Source: Actinobacteria bacterium IMCC19121 (lineage in GTDB: Bacteria; Actinomycetota; Actinomycetes; Nanopelagicales; Nanopelagicaceae). From it: a stretch of 64,000 bases of DNA. Each line of letters opens with the position of its first letter. The stretch's first letter is position 1. Of this stretch, positions 1 through 8,317 are shown one piece after another. The stretch spans positions 1,426,001-1,490,000 of the forward strand of contig CP015605.1 in the NCBI GenBank assembly GCA_002284895.1, read 5' to 3'. The notes under the pieces were generated by a model. That model worked only from the letters and a program-made list of their open reading frames with translations, did no database searches and was not told where the DNA came from. The position numbers were made by a program, and so were the translations under genes.

Positions 1-45
1 TGAAATTGATGGGCCGTTTTAATGTAGACATAATTGAACAGTTAT

Positions 46-75
46 TTGGTTGATATGTCAACTTTCTGCTAAAGT
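46..75 (+). promoter_or_regulatory. Leaderless promoter with palindromic operator for the MarR gene
   Basis: A weak -35 (TTGGTT, 46-51) lies 18 bp from a -10 box (TAAAGT, 70-75), and the ATG at 82 follows after 6 bp, so transcription probably starts at or next to the start codon. An imperfect palindrome GTTGA-TATG-TCAAC at 49-62 overlaps the -35 and spacer. MarR proteins commonly bind such sites and repress themselves; autoregulation is inferred. Confidence 0.45.
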
Positions 76-81
76 GCGCTC

Positions 82-579
82 ATGGAAACATATGGGCTAT
101 CAGTCAAGCAATTCAGGGCTTGGCGTTCATTTCATAAGCTCAGGACTCAATTGCTTCCATATATGTCTAAAAAGATTTATAAGAACACTGGCTTATCTCC
201 TGCTGAATACGTTTTATTGGTCGCACTCCTAGAGTCCCCTACTGGCGCACTTCACTCCAGTGAGATTTCCGATGAGTTGGATTGGGAAAAAAGCAGAATT
301 TCCCATCAAGCGAAGCGTATGGAAGAACGCGGCTTAGTCACCCGCTTTACTTGCGAATCTGATGCCAGAAGTTGCGTTATAGAAATAACACCCTCTGGAA
401 GAAAATATATGAAAGAAGCGCTTCCTATTCAGTTTCAAGATGTGAAGCACTGCTTTGCCGATCTTCTATCCCCAGCACAACTAGATGCGCTAATCGAGAT
501 TTCTCAAATAGTTTCAAAACATCTTGCAGAAAAACATTTGGCAGATTCGGATAAGCGCTCATTTGTCGGGGCAAAATAA
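82..579 (+). CDS. MarR-family winged-helix transcriptional regulator
   Basis: A 165-residue protein of the usual MarR length. An N-terminal helical dimer segment is followed at about residues 40-100 by a winged helix: LSPAEYVLLVALLES, then SSEISDELDWEKSRISHQAKRME as the likely recognition helix, then a wing ending in ITPSGRKYM. The C-terminal helices would complete the dimer. MarR proteins are cytoplasmic, ligand-responsive repressors that often control a neighbouring gene, here a broken PhzF-type gene. A palindrome sits in its own promoter. The ligand cannot be told from sequence. The gene may belong to an island extending left of the window, because it lies just outside a partial duplicate of the rnpB 3' end. 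Confidence 0.85.
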   Translation: METYGLSVKQFRAWRSFHKLRTQLLPYMSKKIYKNTGLSPAEYVLLVALLESPTGALHSSEISDELDWEKSRISHQAKRMEERGLVTRFTCESDARSCVIEITPSGRKYMKEALPIQFQDVKHCFADLLSPAQLDALIEISQIVSKHLAEKHLADSDKRSFVGAK

Positions 580-581
580 TA

Positions 582-606
582 AAGAAGAGTCGCCCTATTA
601 GCCGGA
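582..606. repeat. Direct repeat copy of the rnpB 3' end (candidate attachment-site remnant)
   Basis: These 25 bp match positions 1016-1040 at 24 of 25 bases in the same orientation. The other copy is the 3' end of rnpB, covering the distal strand of helix P1 and part of the conserved CCGGCTTATAGG segment. The match runs past P1, so it is a partial duplication, not chance similarity to the rnpB 5' strand. Elements that integrate at the 3' end of an RNA gene leave such repeats. No integrase gene is visible here. Confidence 0.6.
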
Positions 607-727
607 GACGACATTGTTATGCGTAACAGCACGTTTAAGAAATGTAATTGCCCTCAATATTGCCCCCAAAGTATTGATCAAAGTTTGGCGACTTTTTAGA
701 TTTCAAAAAATGAGGTATGAATACCCA

Positions 728-1000
728 ATGAAGCGGCGGTATCTGGAGATAGATGTCTTCGGTGCGGAGCCTTCGCGTGGAAATGCCTTAGGTGTCGTTC
801 TCGATAGTGAAGCTCTCACCACAGACGCAATGCAAGAGTTTGCTGCATGGACGAACTTTTCAGAAACTACTTTTTTGTTTCCTTCAACAGCCGAAGGGGC
901 AGATTACAAAGTTAGAATTTTCACTCCTACACGTGAGCTTCCCTTTGCCGGACATCCGACGCGATGTTGCCATCGACAAGAACCTTGGACAGGTCGTTAA
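728..1000 (+). pseudogene. Truncated PhzF-family isomerase/epimerase remnant
   Basis: From the ATG at 728, with a GAGGT ribosome-binding site about 10 bp upstream, the frame encodes a recognisable PhzF N-terminus: YLEIDVFGAEPSRGNALGVV, then SETTFLF, then PTRELPFAGHPT. Immediately after the conserved GHPT the similarity ends and the frame stops at 1000 after about 90 residues, against about 260-300 in intact family members. A neighbouring frame continues as RDVAIDKNLGQVVNL and stops at 1007, so the locus looks like a PhzF start joined to an unrelated tail by deletion. The piece lies between the two rnpB-derived repeats. It is unlikely to be functional. Confidence 0.7.
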
Positions 1001-1013
1001 TCTTTAGGCTTTG

Positions 1014-1370
1014 ATAAGAAGAGTCGCCCTATAAGCCGGATCCTGTCCTCTTGCGAGGGATCACCATCCATCTAGATCTGTAATTACTTACAGATTCAAG
1101 CAACCTACCCGTTGACTCGAGCGAGCAGCTCTCAAGCGCCAACTGCATGGTCTTGCTCCAAGTGGGGTTTACATAGCTAACTGCATTGCTGCAATTACTG
1201 GTGGTCTCTTACACCGCCGTTTCACCCTTACCAACTTTCGTTGGCGGTTTGCTTTCTGTTGCACTAATCCCGCGGATTGCTCCGGGTGGGCGTTACCCAC
1301 CACTTTGCTCTTTGGAGTCCGGACTTTCCTCGGTACTTTCGTAACGCGGTGATCCGGGCGACTCTTCTTG
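1014..1370 (-). ncRNA. rnpB: RNase P RNA, bacterial type A
   Basis: The catalytic RNA of ribonuclease P, which removes 5' leaders from pre-tRNAs. Read on the minus strand it has the conserved GAGGAAAGTCCGGACTCC near the 5' end, an ACAGAAA element, the internal AAGGGTGAAACGGCGGTG followed by TAAGAGACCACCAG, and near the 3' end ACAGGATCCGGCTTATAGG. The 5' segment AAGAAGAGTCGCCC pairs perfectly with the 3' segment at 1016-1029 to close helix P1, which sets the ends to within a few bases. Length is about 355 nt. A 25-bp piece of its 3' end is duplicated at 582-606. Confidence 0.95.
1016..1040. repeat. Direct repeat copy within the native rnpB 3' end
   Basis: This is the native copy of the 25-bp repeat also found at 582-606 with one mismatch. 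It covers the last bases of RNase P RNA on the minus strand, including the strand pairing with the RNA's 5' end in helix P1. Its position at an RNA gene 3' end fits use as an attachment site. Confidence 0.65.
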
Positions 1371-1374
1371 CTCA

Positions 1375-1380
1375 ATTGTA
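1375..1380 (-). promoter_or_regulatory. -10 box of the rnpB promoter
   Basis: TACAAT on the minus strand lies about 6 bp before the rnpB P1 helix, which puts the start of transcription at about 1368-1370. No good -35 is seen at 17 bp; a TTGACC lies 24 bp upstream, too far for a normal spacer. Confidence 0.45.
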
Positions 1381-1397
1381 GTCCAACAATATGGCCC

Positions 1398-1403
1398 TAG
1401 GAT
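1398..1403 (+). promoter_or_regulatory. -10 box of a leaderless hutG promoter
   Basis: TAGGAT followed by 6 bp (TGGTCA) and then the hutG ATG. There is no separate ribosome-binding site at normal spacing, so a leaderless transcript is likely. Confidence 0.45.
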
Positions 1404-1409
1404 TGGTCA

Positions 1410-2309
1410 ATGACAAGCGCTACTTTGCCCAATGACCCACAGTGGAAGCGCGCTCACACTCTTCTTTCAACTAGTGACACCTCGGCTGATCTAGCTTTAA
1501 TTGGTGTTCCAGCACATCTGTCTTCAATCTCACCAACACATGCCGATCAAACACCAGATGCAATCCGTAACGCTTTAGCTAGATACTCCACCTACTCCAC
1601 ATCTGACAACCTTGATCTTGCAGATAATCCAATTGCAGATTTAGGTAACGTGGAATCCCCAGATGGCGTTGAGGGAATTGGCCGTGTGCACGGCGCAGTT
1701 AAAGGGTTATTAGGTAAGCACAAACTCCTCATTGCCCTTGGCGGAGATAACTCCATTACTTACAGCGTTGCATCAGGCTTATGGCCTGATTTATCTAACG
1801 TTGGCCTGATTACCTTTGATGCTCACCATGATCTTAGAGATGGCCATAGCAATGGATCGCCTGTGTGGGAGTTGATTCAGGCGGGGATGCCAGGTAAAAA
1901 CATTGTTCAGATTGGTATTGCAGATTTTGCTAATAGCGCCCAATACAGCGCGCGCGCTAAAGAAAATGGAATCACAGTAATTCCGCGCTGTGATCTTCGC
2001 ACGCGCTCCATCTCAGATGTTGTTAAACAAGCATTAGATATTGCAGGTGCTGGTGGGCGCGAAATCTATGTTGATTTAGATGTTGATGTCTGTGATCGAA
2101 GCGTTGTTCCGGCATGTCCTGCAGCAATGCCAGGTGGAATATCTGCCGATGAACTGCGCCAAGCGGCATTTTTCTTAGCTGCAGATAAGCGCGTGAGAGC
2201 AATTGATATCACTGAAATTGATGCATCCATTGATACAGATGATCAGCGCACTGTGCGCTTGGCAGCCCTGCTTGTTCTTGAAGCAGCTGCAGGCTTAGCC
2301 TCTAGATAA
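1410..2309 (+). CDS. hutG: Formimidoylglutamase (arginase/ureohydrolase family)
   Basis: Predicted to hydrolyse N-formimidoyl-L-glutamate to glutamate and formamide, the last step of histidine degradation. The 299 residues carry the ureohydrolase metal motifs GGDNS (111-115), FDAHHD (136-141) and YVDLDVDVCD near residue 230. The usual GGDHS has Asn in place of His, a change I recall from Trypanosoma cruzi formiminoglutamase, which supports this substrate over arginine or agmatine. Context is decisive: hutH, hutI and hutU follow on the opposite strand, and the 3' end overlaps hutH by 8 bp. The start is fixed by a -10 box 6 bp upstream. An agmatinase-like activity cannot be excluded from sequence alone. 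Confidence 0.85.
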   Translation: MTSATLPNDPQWKRAHTLLSTSDTSADLALIGVPAHLSSISPTHADQTPDAIRNALARYSTYSTSDNLDLADNPIADLGNVESPDGVEGIGRVHGAVKGLLGKHKLLIALGGDNSITYSVASGLWPDLSNVGLITFDAHHDLRDGHSNGSPVWELIQAGMPGKNIVQIGIADFANSAQYSARAKENGITVIPRCDLRTRSISDVVKQALDIAGAGGREIYVDLDVDVCDRSVVPACPAAMPGGISADELRQAAFFLAADKRVRAIDITEIDASIDTDDQRTVRLAALLVLEAAAGLASR

Positions 2310-3855
2310 GCTGTTTAACAACTTCTTTAGCGGCAGCAACTACTGCTCCTGAATTAACAAGGGTAGTTGCAGCTTCTAATTCAGGAGATAGGAATCGATC
2401 AGGTCCTACTCCCCCAACTACTGTGCGAAGCTCTTTGACCACGCGCGCAGTTGCAGGAGCCGGAGTTAACCCAGTGCGAAATTCAATTGCTCTGGCAGCT
2501 GTTACTAACTCAATTGCCAGGATGCGCGCCAAGTTATCAACTACTTTGCGTAGCTTTCTAGCAGCAGACCAACCCATAGAGACATGATCTTCTTGCATGG
2601 CAGAGGAAGGAATGGAATCAACACTTGCAGGAGTAGAAAGACGTTTGTTTTCACTAACTAACCCAGCTTGTGTGTATTGGGCAATCATCAGACCTGAATC
2701 AACGCCTGGATCATGGGCCAAAAACGGTGGCAGACCAGCTGATCGGTGTTGATCTAGTGCTCTATCTGTGCGCCGCTCTGCCATGGAACCTAAATCAGTT
2801 GCAGCAATTGCAAGAAAATCTAGAACATAACCAACCGGTGCTCCATGAAAATTTCCATTGGATTCCACTCGACCATCAGGCATAACAACTGGATTATCAA
2901 TTGATGATGCCAACTCTCTCTGGGCAATCGTTGAAGCGTAAGCAATCGTGTCACGCACAGCACCTGCTACTTGAGGAGCACAGCGCAGAGAGTAGGCATC
3001 TTGGACACGTGAATCATTTTCACGATGTGATGCCACGATTCCTGAATCCTTTAATAGCGCAAAGATATTTGCCGCACTAATTGCCTGGCCGATTTGTGGG
3101 CGAAGTGGAGCATGTAGATCTGGGGCAAAAACACGATCCGTACCGAGAAGACCTTCAATACTCATTGCAGTAGTTATATCTGCAACTATGCATAGCTGCT
3201 CTAAATCAGCACAGGCCATAATCAACATGCCAAGCATTCCATCTGTGCCATTAATGAGAGCAAGGCCTTCTTTGGCCTCTAACTCAATTGGTTTAATGCC
3301 TGCAGCGTTGAGTGCTTGCATGGTTTCCATTTCAACACCATTGGCATCATGAACTCGGCCCTCACCCATGAGTGCAAGTGCGCAATGTGAGAGCGGTGCT
3401 AAATCTCCACTGCAACCAAGGGATCCAAACTCTGGAACTACTGGTGTGATGCCCTTATTTAAGAAATCAACATAAGACTGCGCTAATGCCACGCGCACGC
3501 CCGTGCGACCAGATGCCATGGTGCGAAGGCGCAAAAACATCAGTGCGCGCACTACTTCACGCTCAATTGCAGGGCCAACACCAGCTGCATGTGAGCGAAT
3601 GAGAGATTTCTGCAGTTGTGAGCGATCTTTCACATCGATGTGGCGATTGGCAAGTGCTCCAAAGCCAGTTGAAACGCCATAAACAGGTACTCCGCCTGCT
3701 GCGTAGCCTTCAATGTATTTTCTAGATGCATTCATTGCATCAATTGCAGCACTTGAGAGTTCAACCTGTGCACCATGGCGGGCAACATCGATGACATCTG
3801 CAAAAGTTATGCCAGATGTTGAGAGCGTTACGGTCTTATATGATTTGGAGGCCAT
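2302..3855 (-). CDS. hutH: Histidine ammonia-lyase
   Basis: Converts L-histidine to urocanate and ammonia, the first step of the Hut pathway. It has 517 residues, the normal length. The N-terminal YGVSTGFG (59-66) carries the catalytic loop Tyr, and GSLGCSGDLAPLSH (144-157) forms the MIO cofactor. The cyclising triad is Cys-Ser-Gly at 148-150 instead of the common Ala-Ser-Gly. SSIDNPV and the C-terminal helical region are also present. It is the last gene of hutU-hutI-hutH; its start overlaps hutI by 20 bp and its end overlaps the convergent hutG by 8 bp. The function is secure; the effect of the Cys variant is not known from sequence. Confidence 0.95.
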   Translation of the reverse strand: MASKSYKTVTLSTSGITFADVIDVARHGAQVELSSAAIDAMNASRKYIEGYAAGGVPVYGVSTGFGALANRHIDVKDRSQLQKSLIRSHAAGVGPAIEREVVRALMFLRLRTMASGRTGVRVALAQSYVDFLNKGITPVVPEFGSLGCSGDLAPLSHCALALMGEGRVHDANGVEMETMQALNAAGIKPIELEAKEGLALINGTDGMLGMLIMACADLEQLCIVADITTAMSIEGLLGTDRVFAPDLHAPLRPQIGQAISAANIFALLKDSGIVASHRENDSRVQDAYSLRCAPQVAGAVRDTIAYASTIAQRELASSIDNPVVMPDGRVESNGNFHGAPVGYVLDFLAIAATDLGSMAERRTDRALDQHRSAGLPPFLAHDPGVDSGLMIAQYTQAGLVSENKRLSTPASVDSIPSSAMQEDHVSMGWSAARKLRKVVDNLARILAIELVTAARAIEFRTGLTPAPATARVVKELRTVVGGVGPDRFLSPELEAATTLVNSGAVVAAAKEVVKQLI

Positions 3856-5011
3856 CTCGCCACACCTGTTCTATTAATTGAACACCTGGGCGATATGCCA
3901 AGTGAATGTATGAATCAGCGTTCAGAATTGAAAAGTTCGCTCGCGCTCCTTCAAAGAGATGGCCAATATCATCTCGGCGAAGTGCTTTGGCACCGCCCAT
4001 CGTTGCTGACCAGAGCGCTTGTTCAGGAGAGAAATGCATTTCACGAACTGCAATGGCCATGATGAAAGCCATGCTAGTTGTGTAAGAGGAACCTGGATTG
4101 CAATCAGAGGCAAGGGCCACGGTGATGCTGGCTTCAAGGAGTGGGCGAACATCTGGATAAGGCGAGCGAGTGGAGAACTCAGCACCTGGCAGAAGCGTTG
4201 CAACTGTCTTTGACTTTGAAAGTGCTTCTATATCTTTCTCACTTAAGTGAGAGACGTGATCAACTGATGCGGCATCTAGTTCAACACCTAAGCGAACTCC
4301 TTGACCTTCTTGTAGTTGATTGGCATGGATGCGCGGCAAGAGGCCTTTAGCCATTCCAGCTTTTAAAATTGTGCGGGCATCATCGGGTGAAAATGCGCCT
4401 TTGTCACAAAAAACATCTATCCACTTTGAAAAAGGAAGAACGGCATCCAGCATGGGTCCTGTAACTAGGTCAACGTAATCTTTTGGATTCTTTTTATACT
4501 CAACTGGCACTACGTGTGCGCCAAGAAAGGTTGTTTCATCGGTAAGACCCTGTGCGATTTCAAGTGATCTGCGCTCATCATTAACAGTTAATCCATAGCC
4601 AGACTTAATTTCAATCGTTGTTGTTCCCGTGGAATAAGCCTCATTTAATAGGCTTTGCGCGTTTGAGCGCAGTAGCTCATCACTGGCAGCTCTTGTTTTC
4701 TCCACTGTGTGGGCAATACCGCCAGCGGTGTATGACTCCCCCAACATGCGTGCACGAAACTCTTTGCTGCGATCTCCTGCAAAGATCATATGCGTGTGAC
4801 TATCTACAAACCCAGGAATTACTGCACGGCCCTTTGCATCTAATTTGCGCTTAATGTGATGTGTCGGTGCATCGGCATCTGGACCAGCCCAAGCAACAAC
4901 ACCATCTTCAATGAGCAACGCTGCCTTTTCAATAACACCTAGCTTTGTTCCATCGTGAGCTGGATCATTGGTGACTAACTGGCCAATGTTGTGAACAAGG
5001 GTGCTTGTCAT
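3836..5011 (-). CDS. hutI: Imidazolonepropionase
   Basis: Hydrolyses 4-imidazolone-5-propionate to N-formimidoylglutamate, the third step of histidine breakdown. The 391-residue amidohydrolase-fold protein has the metal-binding [15 protein letters not shown] segment near residue 70, [20 protein letters not shown], and [11 protein letters not shown] with the conserved Asp and substrate loop. Length is typical. It is the middle gene of the hut operon and overlaps hutU by 4 bp (ATGA) and hutH by 20 bp, so translation is probably coupled. Confidence 0.95.
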   Translation of the reverse strand: MTSTLVHNIGQLVTNDPAHDGTKLGVIEKAALLIEDGVVAWAGPDADAPTHHIKRKLDAKGRAVIPGFVDSHTHMIFAGDRSKEFRARMLGESYTAGGIAHTVEKTRAASDELLRSNAQSLLNEAYSTGTTTIEIKSGYGLTVNDERRSLEIAQGLTDETTFLGAHVVPVEYKKNPKDYVDLVTGPMLDAVLPFSKWIDVFCDKGAFSPDDARTILKAGMAKGLLPRIHANQLQEGQGVRLGVELDAASVDHVSHLSEKDIEALSKSKTVATLLPGAEFSTRSPYPDVRPLLEASITVALASDCNPGSSYTTSMAFIMAIAVREMHFSPEQALWSATMGGAKALRRDDIGHLFEGARANFSILNADSYIHLAYRPGVQLIEQVWRDGLQII

Positions 5012-6669
5012 TCAATATCCAACATAGGAACGTGAACGTGGCGTTGCTTTGCTGTGTCCACAGCAATGTCATAACCTGCATCAGCATGTCGAATAACACC
5101 CATACCTGGATCATTTGTTAATACTCGCTCTAGTTTTTGTGCAGCTAGCTTTGTGCCATCTGCAACAGAAACCTGTCCTGCGTGAATTGAACGTCCCATA
5201 CCAACGCCACCACCATGGTGAATGGAAACCCAAGAAGCACCTGAAGAGATATTGACCATTGCGTTAAGTAATGGCCAGTCAGCAATTGCATCAGAGCCAT
5301 CGAGCATTGCTTCAGTTTCACGGTAAGGGGATGCTACTGAGCCGCAATCTAAGTGATCGCGACCAATAACAATGGGAGCAGATACTTCACCGCGTGCTAC
5401 TAAATCATTAAAAGCAAGACCTGCTTTGTCGCGCTCTCCATAACCTAACCAACAGATGCGTGCAGGAAGTCCTTGGAAAGCAACTTTCTCTTGAGCCATA
5501 GTGATCCAGCGATGGAGACCTTCATTTTCTGGGAACAAATCAAGAACTGCTTTATCTGTGCGATAAATATCTTTAGGATCTCCAGATAAGGCCACCCAGC
5601 GAAATGGGCCTTTTCCTTCACAAAAAAGTGGACGAATATAGGCAGGAACAAAGCCTGGGAAGGCAAAAGCACGTGAAAAGCCACCTTGGCGGGCTTCATC
5701 ACGGATTGAATTACCGTAATCAAATACTTCAGCGCCCTTATCCATAAAGCCCACCATTGCTTCAACATGTTTAGCCATAGATGCTTGTGAGCGCTTAGTG
5801 AAATCTTCTGGATTATCTTTTGCCATCCGTGCTGCATCATGAACGCTAATTCCAATAGGAACATAGGAGAAAGGATCATGAGCTGAAGTTTGATCAGTGA
5901 CGATATCGATAGGAACATCCATAGAGAGAAGCAGTGGGAAAAGCTCTGCAGCATTTCCCTCTAGACCAACTGAAAGTGGAACCTTGGCAGCTTTTGCTTT
6001 AAGAACTCGCTCGATGGCATCATCAACGTTATCTGCAATCTCATCGAGATACCTTGTCTCAATGCGCTTGTCTAATCTGGTCTTATCAATATCGATGACC
6101 AAACACACTCCACCATTCATGGTCACAGCGAGAGGTTGCGCGCCGCCCATGCCGCCACATCCACCTGTGAGAGTCAGAGTTCCTTGAAGCGTTCCGTTAA
6201 AGCGCTTTTGTGCAACTGCTGCAAAAGTCTCATAGGTTCCTTGCAAGATTCCTTGTGTGCCAATGTAGATCCAAGAACCAGCAGTCATCTGTCCATACAT
6301 CGTTAAACCAAGTTGTTCTAATCTGCGAAACTCTGGCCAGTTAGCCCAATCCCCCACAAGGTTTGAGTTTGCGATTAATACACGTGGTGCCCATTCATGA
6401 GTTTGAAAAACTCCCACAGGCTTTCCTGATTGAACGAGAAGAGTTTCATCATCTTTTAAGTTAGTAAGGCTCTTAACAATTGCATCAAAGGAAGGCCAGT
6501 TACGCGCAGCTTTGCCTGTGCCACCGTAGACAACAAGGTTTTCTGGGTGCTCAGCAACGGCTGGATCTAGATTGTTGTGGAGCATGCGGATTGCAGCTTC
6601 TTGCGCCCAACCTTTAGCCGTTAGATTTGAACCGGTTGCGGCATGCAAAATGCGCGGTGAAGATGTCAT
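5008..6669 (-). CDS. hutU: Urocanate hydratase
   Basis: Adds water to urocanate to give 4-imidazolone-5-propionate, using tightly bound NAD+ as an electrophile. It has 553 residues, the normal length. The glycine-rich [21 protein letters not shown] is the NAD site, and the conserved Cys lies in [19 protein letters not shown]. It is the first gene of the hut operon. Its ATG lies 6 bp behind a TAGTGT -10 box, so the operon mRNA is probably leaderless. No hut-specific regulator gene is seen nearby. Confidence 0.96.
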   Translation of the reverse strand: MTSSPRILHAATGSNLTAKGWAQEAAIRMLHNNLDPAVAEHPENLVVYGGTGKAARNWPSFDAIVKSLTNLKDDETLLVQSGKPVGVFQTHEWAPRVLIANSNLVGDWANWPEFRRLEQLGLTMYGQMTAGSWIYIGTQGILQGTYETFAAVAQKRFNGTLQGTLTLTGGCGGMGGAQPLAVTMNGGVCLVIDIDKTRLDKRIETRYLDEIADNVDDAIERVLKAKAAKVPLSVGLEGNAAELFPLLLSMDVPIDIVTDQTSAHDPFSYVPIGISVHDAARMAKDNPEDFTKRSQASMAKHVEAMVGFMDKGAEVFDYGNSIRDEARQGGFSRAFAFPGFVPAYIRPLFCEGKGPFRWVALSGDPKDIYRTDKAVLDLFPENEGLHRWITMAQEKVAFQGLPARICWLGYGERDKAGLAFNDLVARGEVSAPIVIGRDHLDCGSVASPYRETEAMLDGSDAIADWPLLNAMVNISSGASWVSIHHGGGVGMGRSIHAGQVSVADGTKLAAQKLERVLTNDPGMGVIRHADAGYDIAVDTAKQRHVHVPMLDIE

Positions 6670-6675
6670 GGGTAA

Positions 6676-6681
6676 ACACTA
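6676..6681 (-). promoter_or_regulatory. -10 box of a leaderless hutU promoter
   Basis: TAGTGT on the minus strand, then 6 bp (TTACCC), then the hutU ATG. It drives hutU-hutI-hutH if the reading is right. Confidence 0.45.
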
Positions 6682-6708
6682 TCGGGGCTTGAGGTGGGTG
6701 GAAAGAGG

Positions 6709-7335
6709 CTAACTAAGCAGGCTTTGAGCCCATTCTTGGTATTTGCCGGATAGTTCTTTAACTGCAGCAATTTCCTTAACTTTAGAGCGCTCTCCATTTT
6801 TTGCTGCATAGAGATCTGCAATTGAGATGTGATGTTGTGGTTTAGAAATAACTTCAATTTCATCGCCAGCGCTGATGTGGCCTTCTTGAATGATGCGAAG
6901 GTATGTTCCAGGTTTGCCAGAGGCCATAAATTCTTTAATTAGGGTTGGTCGCTGCCAGAATCCAGCAAAGACTCGGCATGGAATGCGAGGTTGTGAAACT
7001 TCAAGGATTGTTGTTCCAATCTTCCAACGCTCTCCCACAAGTGCGCTGTTAACATCAATTCCTGATGTCGTTAAGTTTTCACCAAAGCGACCGTTTGCAA
7101 TTGATTGACCAAGTTCTTTTTCCCACCAGTCAGCATCTTCTCGTGCATAGGCATAGACCGCTTGGTCATATCCCCCATGGTGATTGCGATCTACGACAAC
7201 ATCGCCTGTGACTTCTTCATTAGCAAAATGAACAGGACCTAGAGCTGGGCGCTTATCAATTCCAGTTTTGCCTTCACTGCCGGTCCATTCACCCTCATGC
7301 ACAATGCTGGTGAAGTTAACTGTTAGAACTTTCAT
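6709..7335 (-). CDS. MOSC-domain protein (YiiM-like)
   Basis: A 208-residue protein with a MOSC (molybdenum cofactor sulfurase C-terminal) beta-barrel: HHGGYDQAVYAYAREDADWW, GRFGENLTTSGID, VGERWKIGTTILEVSQPRIPC with the conserved Cys, and RVFAGFWQRPTL. Family members such as YiiM bind molybdenum cofactor and reduce N-hydroxylated substrates. The C-terminus from about residue 160 matches the extra helical part of YiiM-like proteins. It starts 4 bp after the OppF-type gene on the same strand, so it is probably transcribed with the peptide transporter, though no functional link is evident. Confidence 0.85.
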   Translation of the reverse strand: MKVLTVNFTSIVHEGEWTGSEGKTGIDKRPALGPVHFANEEVTGDVVVDRNHHGGYDQAVYAYAREDADWWEKELGQSIANGRFGENLTTSGIDVNSALVGERWKIGTTILEVSQPRIPCRVFAGFWQRPTLIKEFMASGKPGTYLRIIQEGHISAGDEIEVISKPQHHISIADLYAAKNGERSKVKEIAAVKELSGKYQEWAQSLLS

Positions 7336-7339
7336 TTTT

Positions 7340-8317
7340 CTACTTTTCTGGGAAGTGACAAGCTACTTGTGATTTACCAATTGTTAGAAGTTGTGGCTCA
7401 GAAGTTGCACAGACATCTTGTGCTTTCCAGCAACGTGTGCGGAAACGGCAACCTGAAGGTGGATTAGCAGGACTTGGAACATCACCGGTGAGAACGATGC
7501 GTGAAGTCTTACGGACTCGCTCCTGCTTTGGATTAGCTAGAGGAACAGCTGAAATAAGCGCCTTTGTATATGGGTGCTGTGGGTTCTCAAAGATCTCTTC
7601 GCGTGTGCCAATTTCAACAATCTTGCCCAAATACATCACTGCAACGCGAGCTGAAATATGTGAAACAACTGAAAGATCATGTGCAACGAAGAGATAGCTA
7701 AAGCCAAACTTTTCGCGCAAATCATCCAATAAGTTAAGGATTTGAGCCTGCACGGAAACATCCAAGGCAGATACTGGTTCATCTAGAACAACCAGCTTTG
7801 GACGAGTCACTAGAGCACGAGCAATACCAACGCGTTGGCGTTGTCCGCCAGAGAACTCATGTGGATAGCGATTACCGAATTCACGAGAAAGACCACAGAG
7901 CTCAATCATTTCATCAACTGCTGGATCTGAATCATCTTTAGCTAAACCATGAACGATGAGAGGTTCAGCCACAATCTGGCGAACAGTCATACGTGGATTA
8001 AGGGATGCGTATGGATCCTGGAAAACAATTTGCATGTCTTTGCGCTCTTTACGAATCTCTTCACGAGAGAGTGTGTGAATCTCTTTGCCATTAAAGTAAA
8101 TCTCACCAGCAGTTGGATCAAGTAAGCGAAGGATTAAACGGGCAGTCGTTGACTTACCGCACCCTGATTCACCCACAAGACCCAGAGTCTCACCGGCTGC
8201 AATATCAAAAGAGATTCCATCAACAGCATGGATCTGTCCAACGGTGCGTTTGAGTAGACCGCGCTGAATTGGAAACTTCTTTTCTAAGTTAACAACTCTT
8301 AGTAATGGTTCACTCAT
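7340..8317 (-). CDS. oppF: Oligopeptide/dipeptide ABC transporter ATPase, OppF/DppF type
   Basis: One of two ATPases of a peptide importer. In 325 residues it has Walker [17 protein letters not shown]-loop [14 protein letters not shown], signature [15 protein letters not shown] and Walker [15 protein letters not shown]. The C-terminal extension with [13 protein letters not shown] has the Cys pattern typical of the oligopeptide subfamily. It overlaps the OppD-type gene by 4 bp, making it the last transporter gene of the operon. Peptides are the likeliest substrate; nickel or sugar use is less likely given the binding protein upstream. Confidence 0.93.
   Translation of the reverse strand: MSEPLLRVVNLEKKFPIQRGLLKRTVGQIHAVDGISFDIAAGETLGLVGESGCGKSTTARLILRLLDPTAGEIYFNGKEIHTLSREEIRKERKDMQIVFQDPYASLNPRMTVRQIVAEPLIVHGLAKDDSDPAVDEMIELCGLSREFGNRYPHEFSGGQRQRVGIARALVTRPKLVVLDEPVSALDVSVQAQILNLLDDLREKFGFSYLFVAHDLSVVSHISARVAVMYLGKIVEIGTREEIFENPQHPYTKALISAVPLANPKQERVRKTSRIVLTGDVPSPANPPSGCRFRTRCWKAQDVCATSEPQLLTIGKSQVACHFPEK

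Noticed and set aside
1169-1375. Minus-strand open frame of 68 codons
   Set aside because: It lies wholly inside the RNase P RNA gene and its sequence is that of the structural RNA; it is not a protein gene.
5445-5954. 169-codon open frame in the hut region
   Set aside because: It is a shadow frame inside hutU, rich in residues expected from out-of-frame reading, with no family motif.
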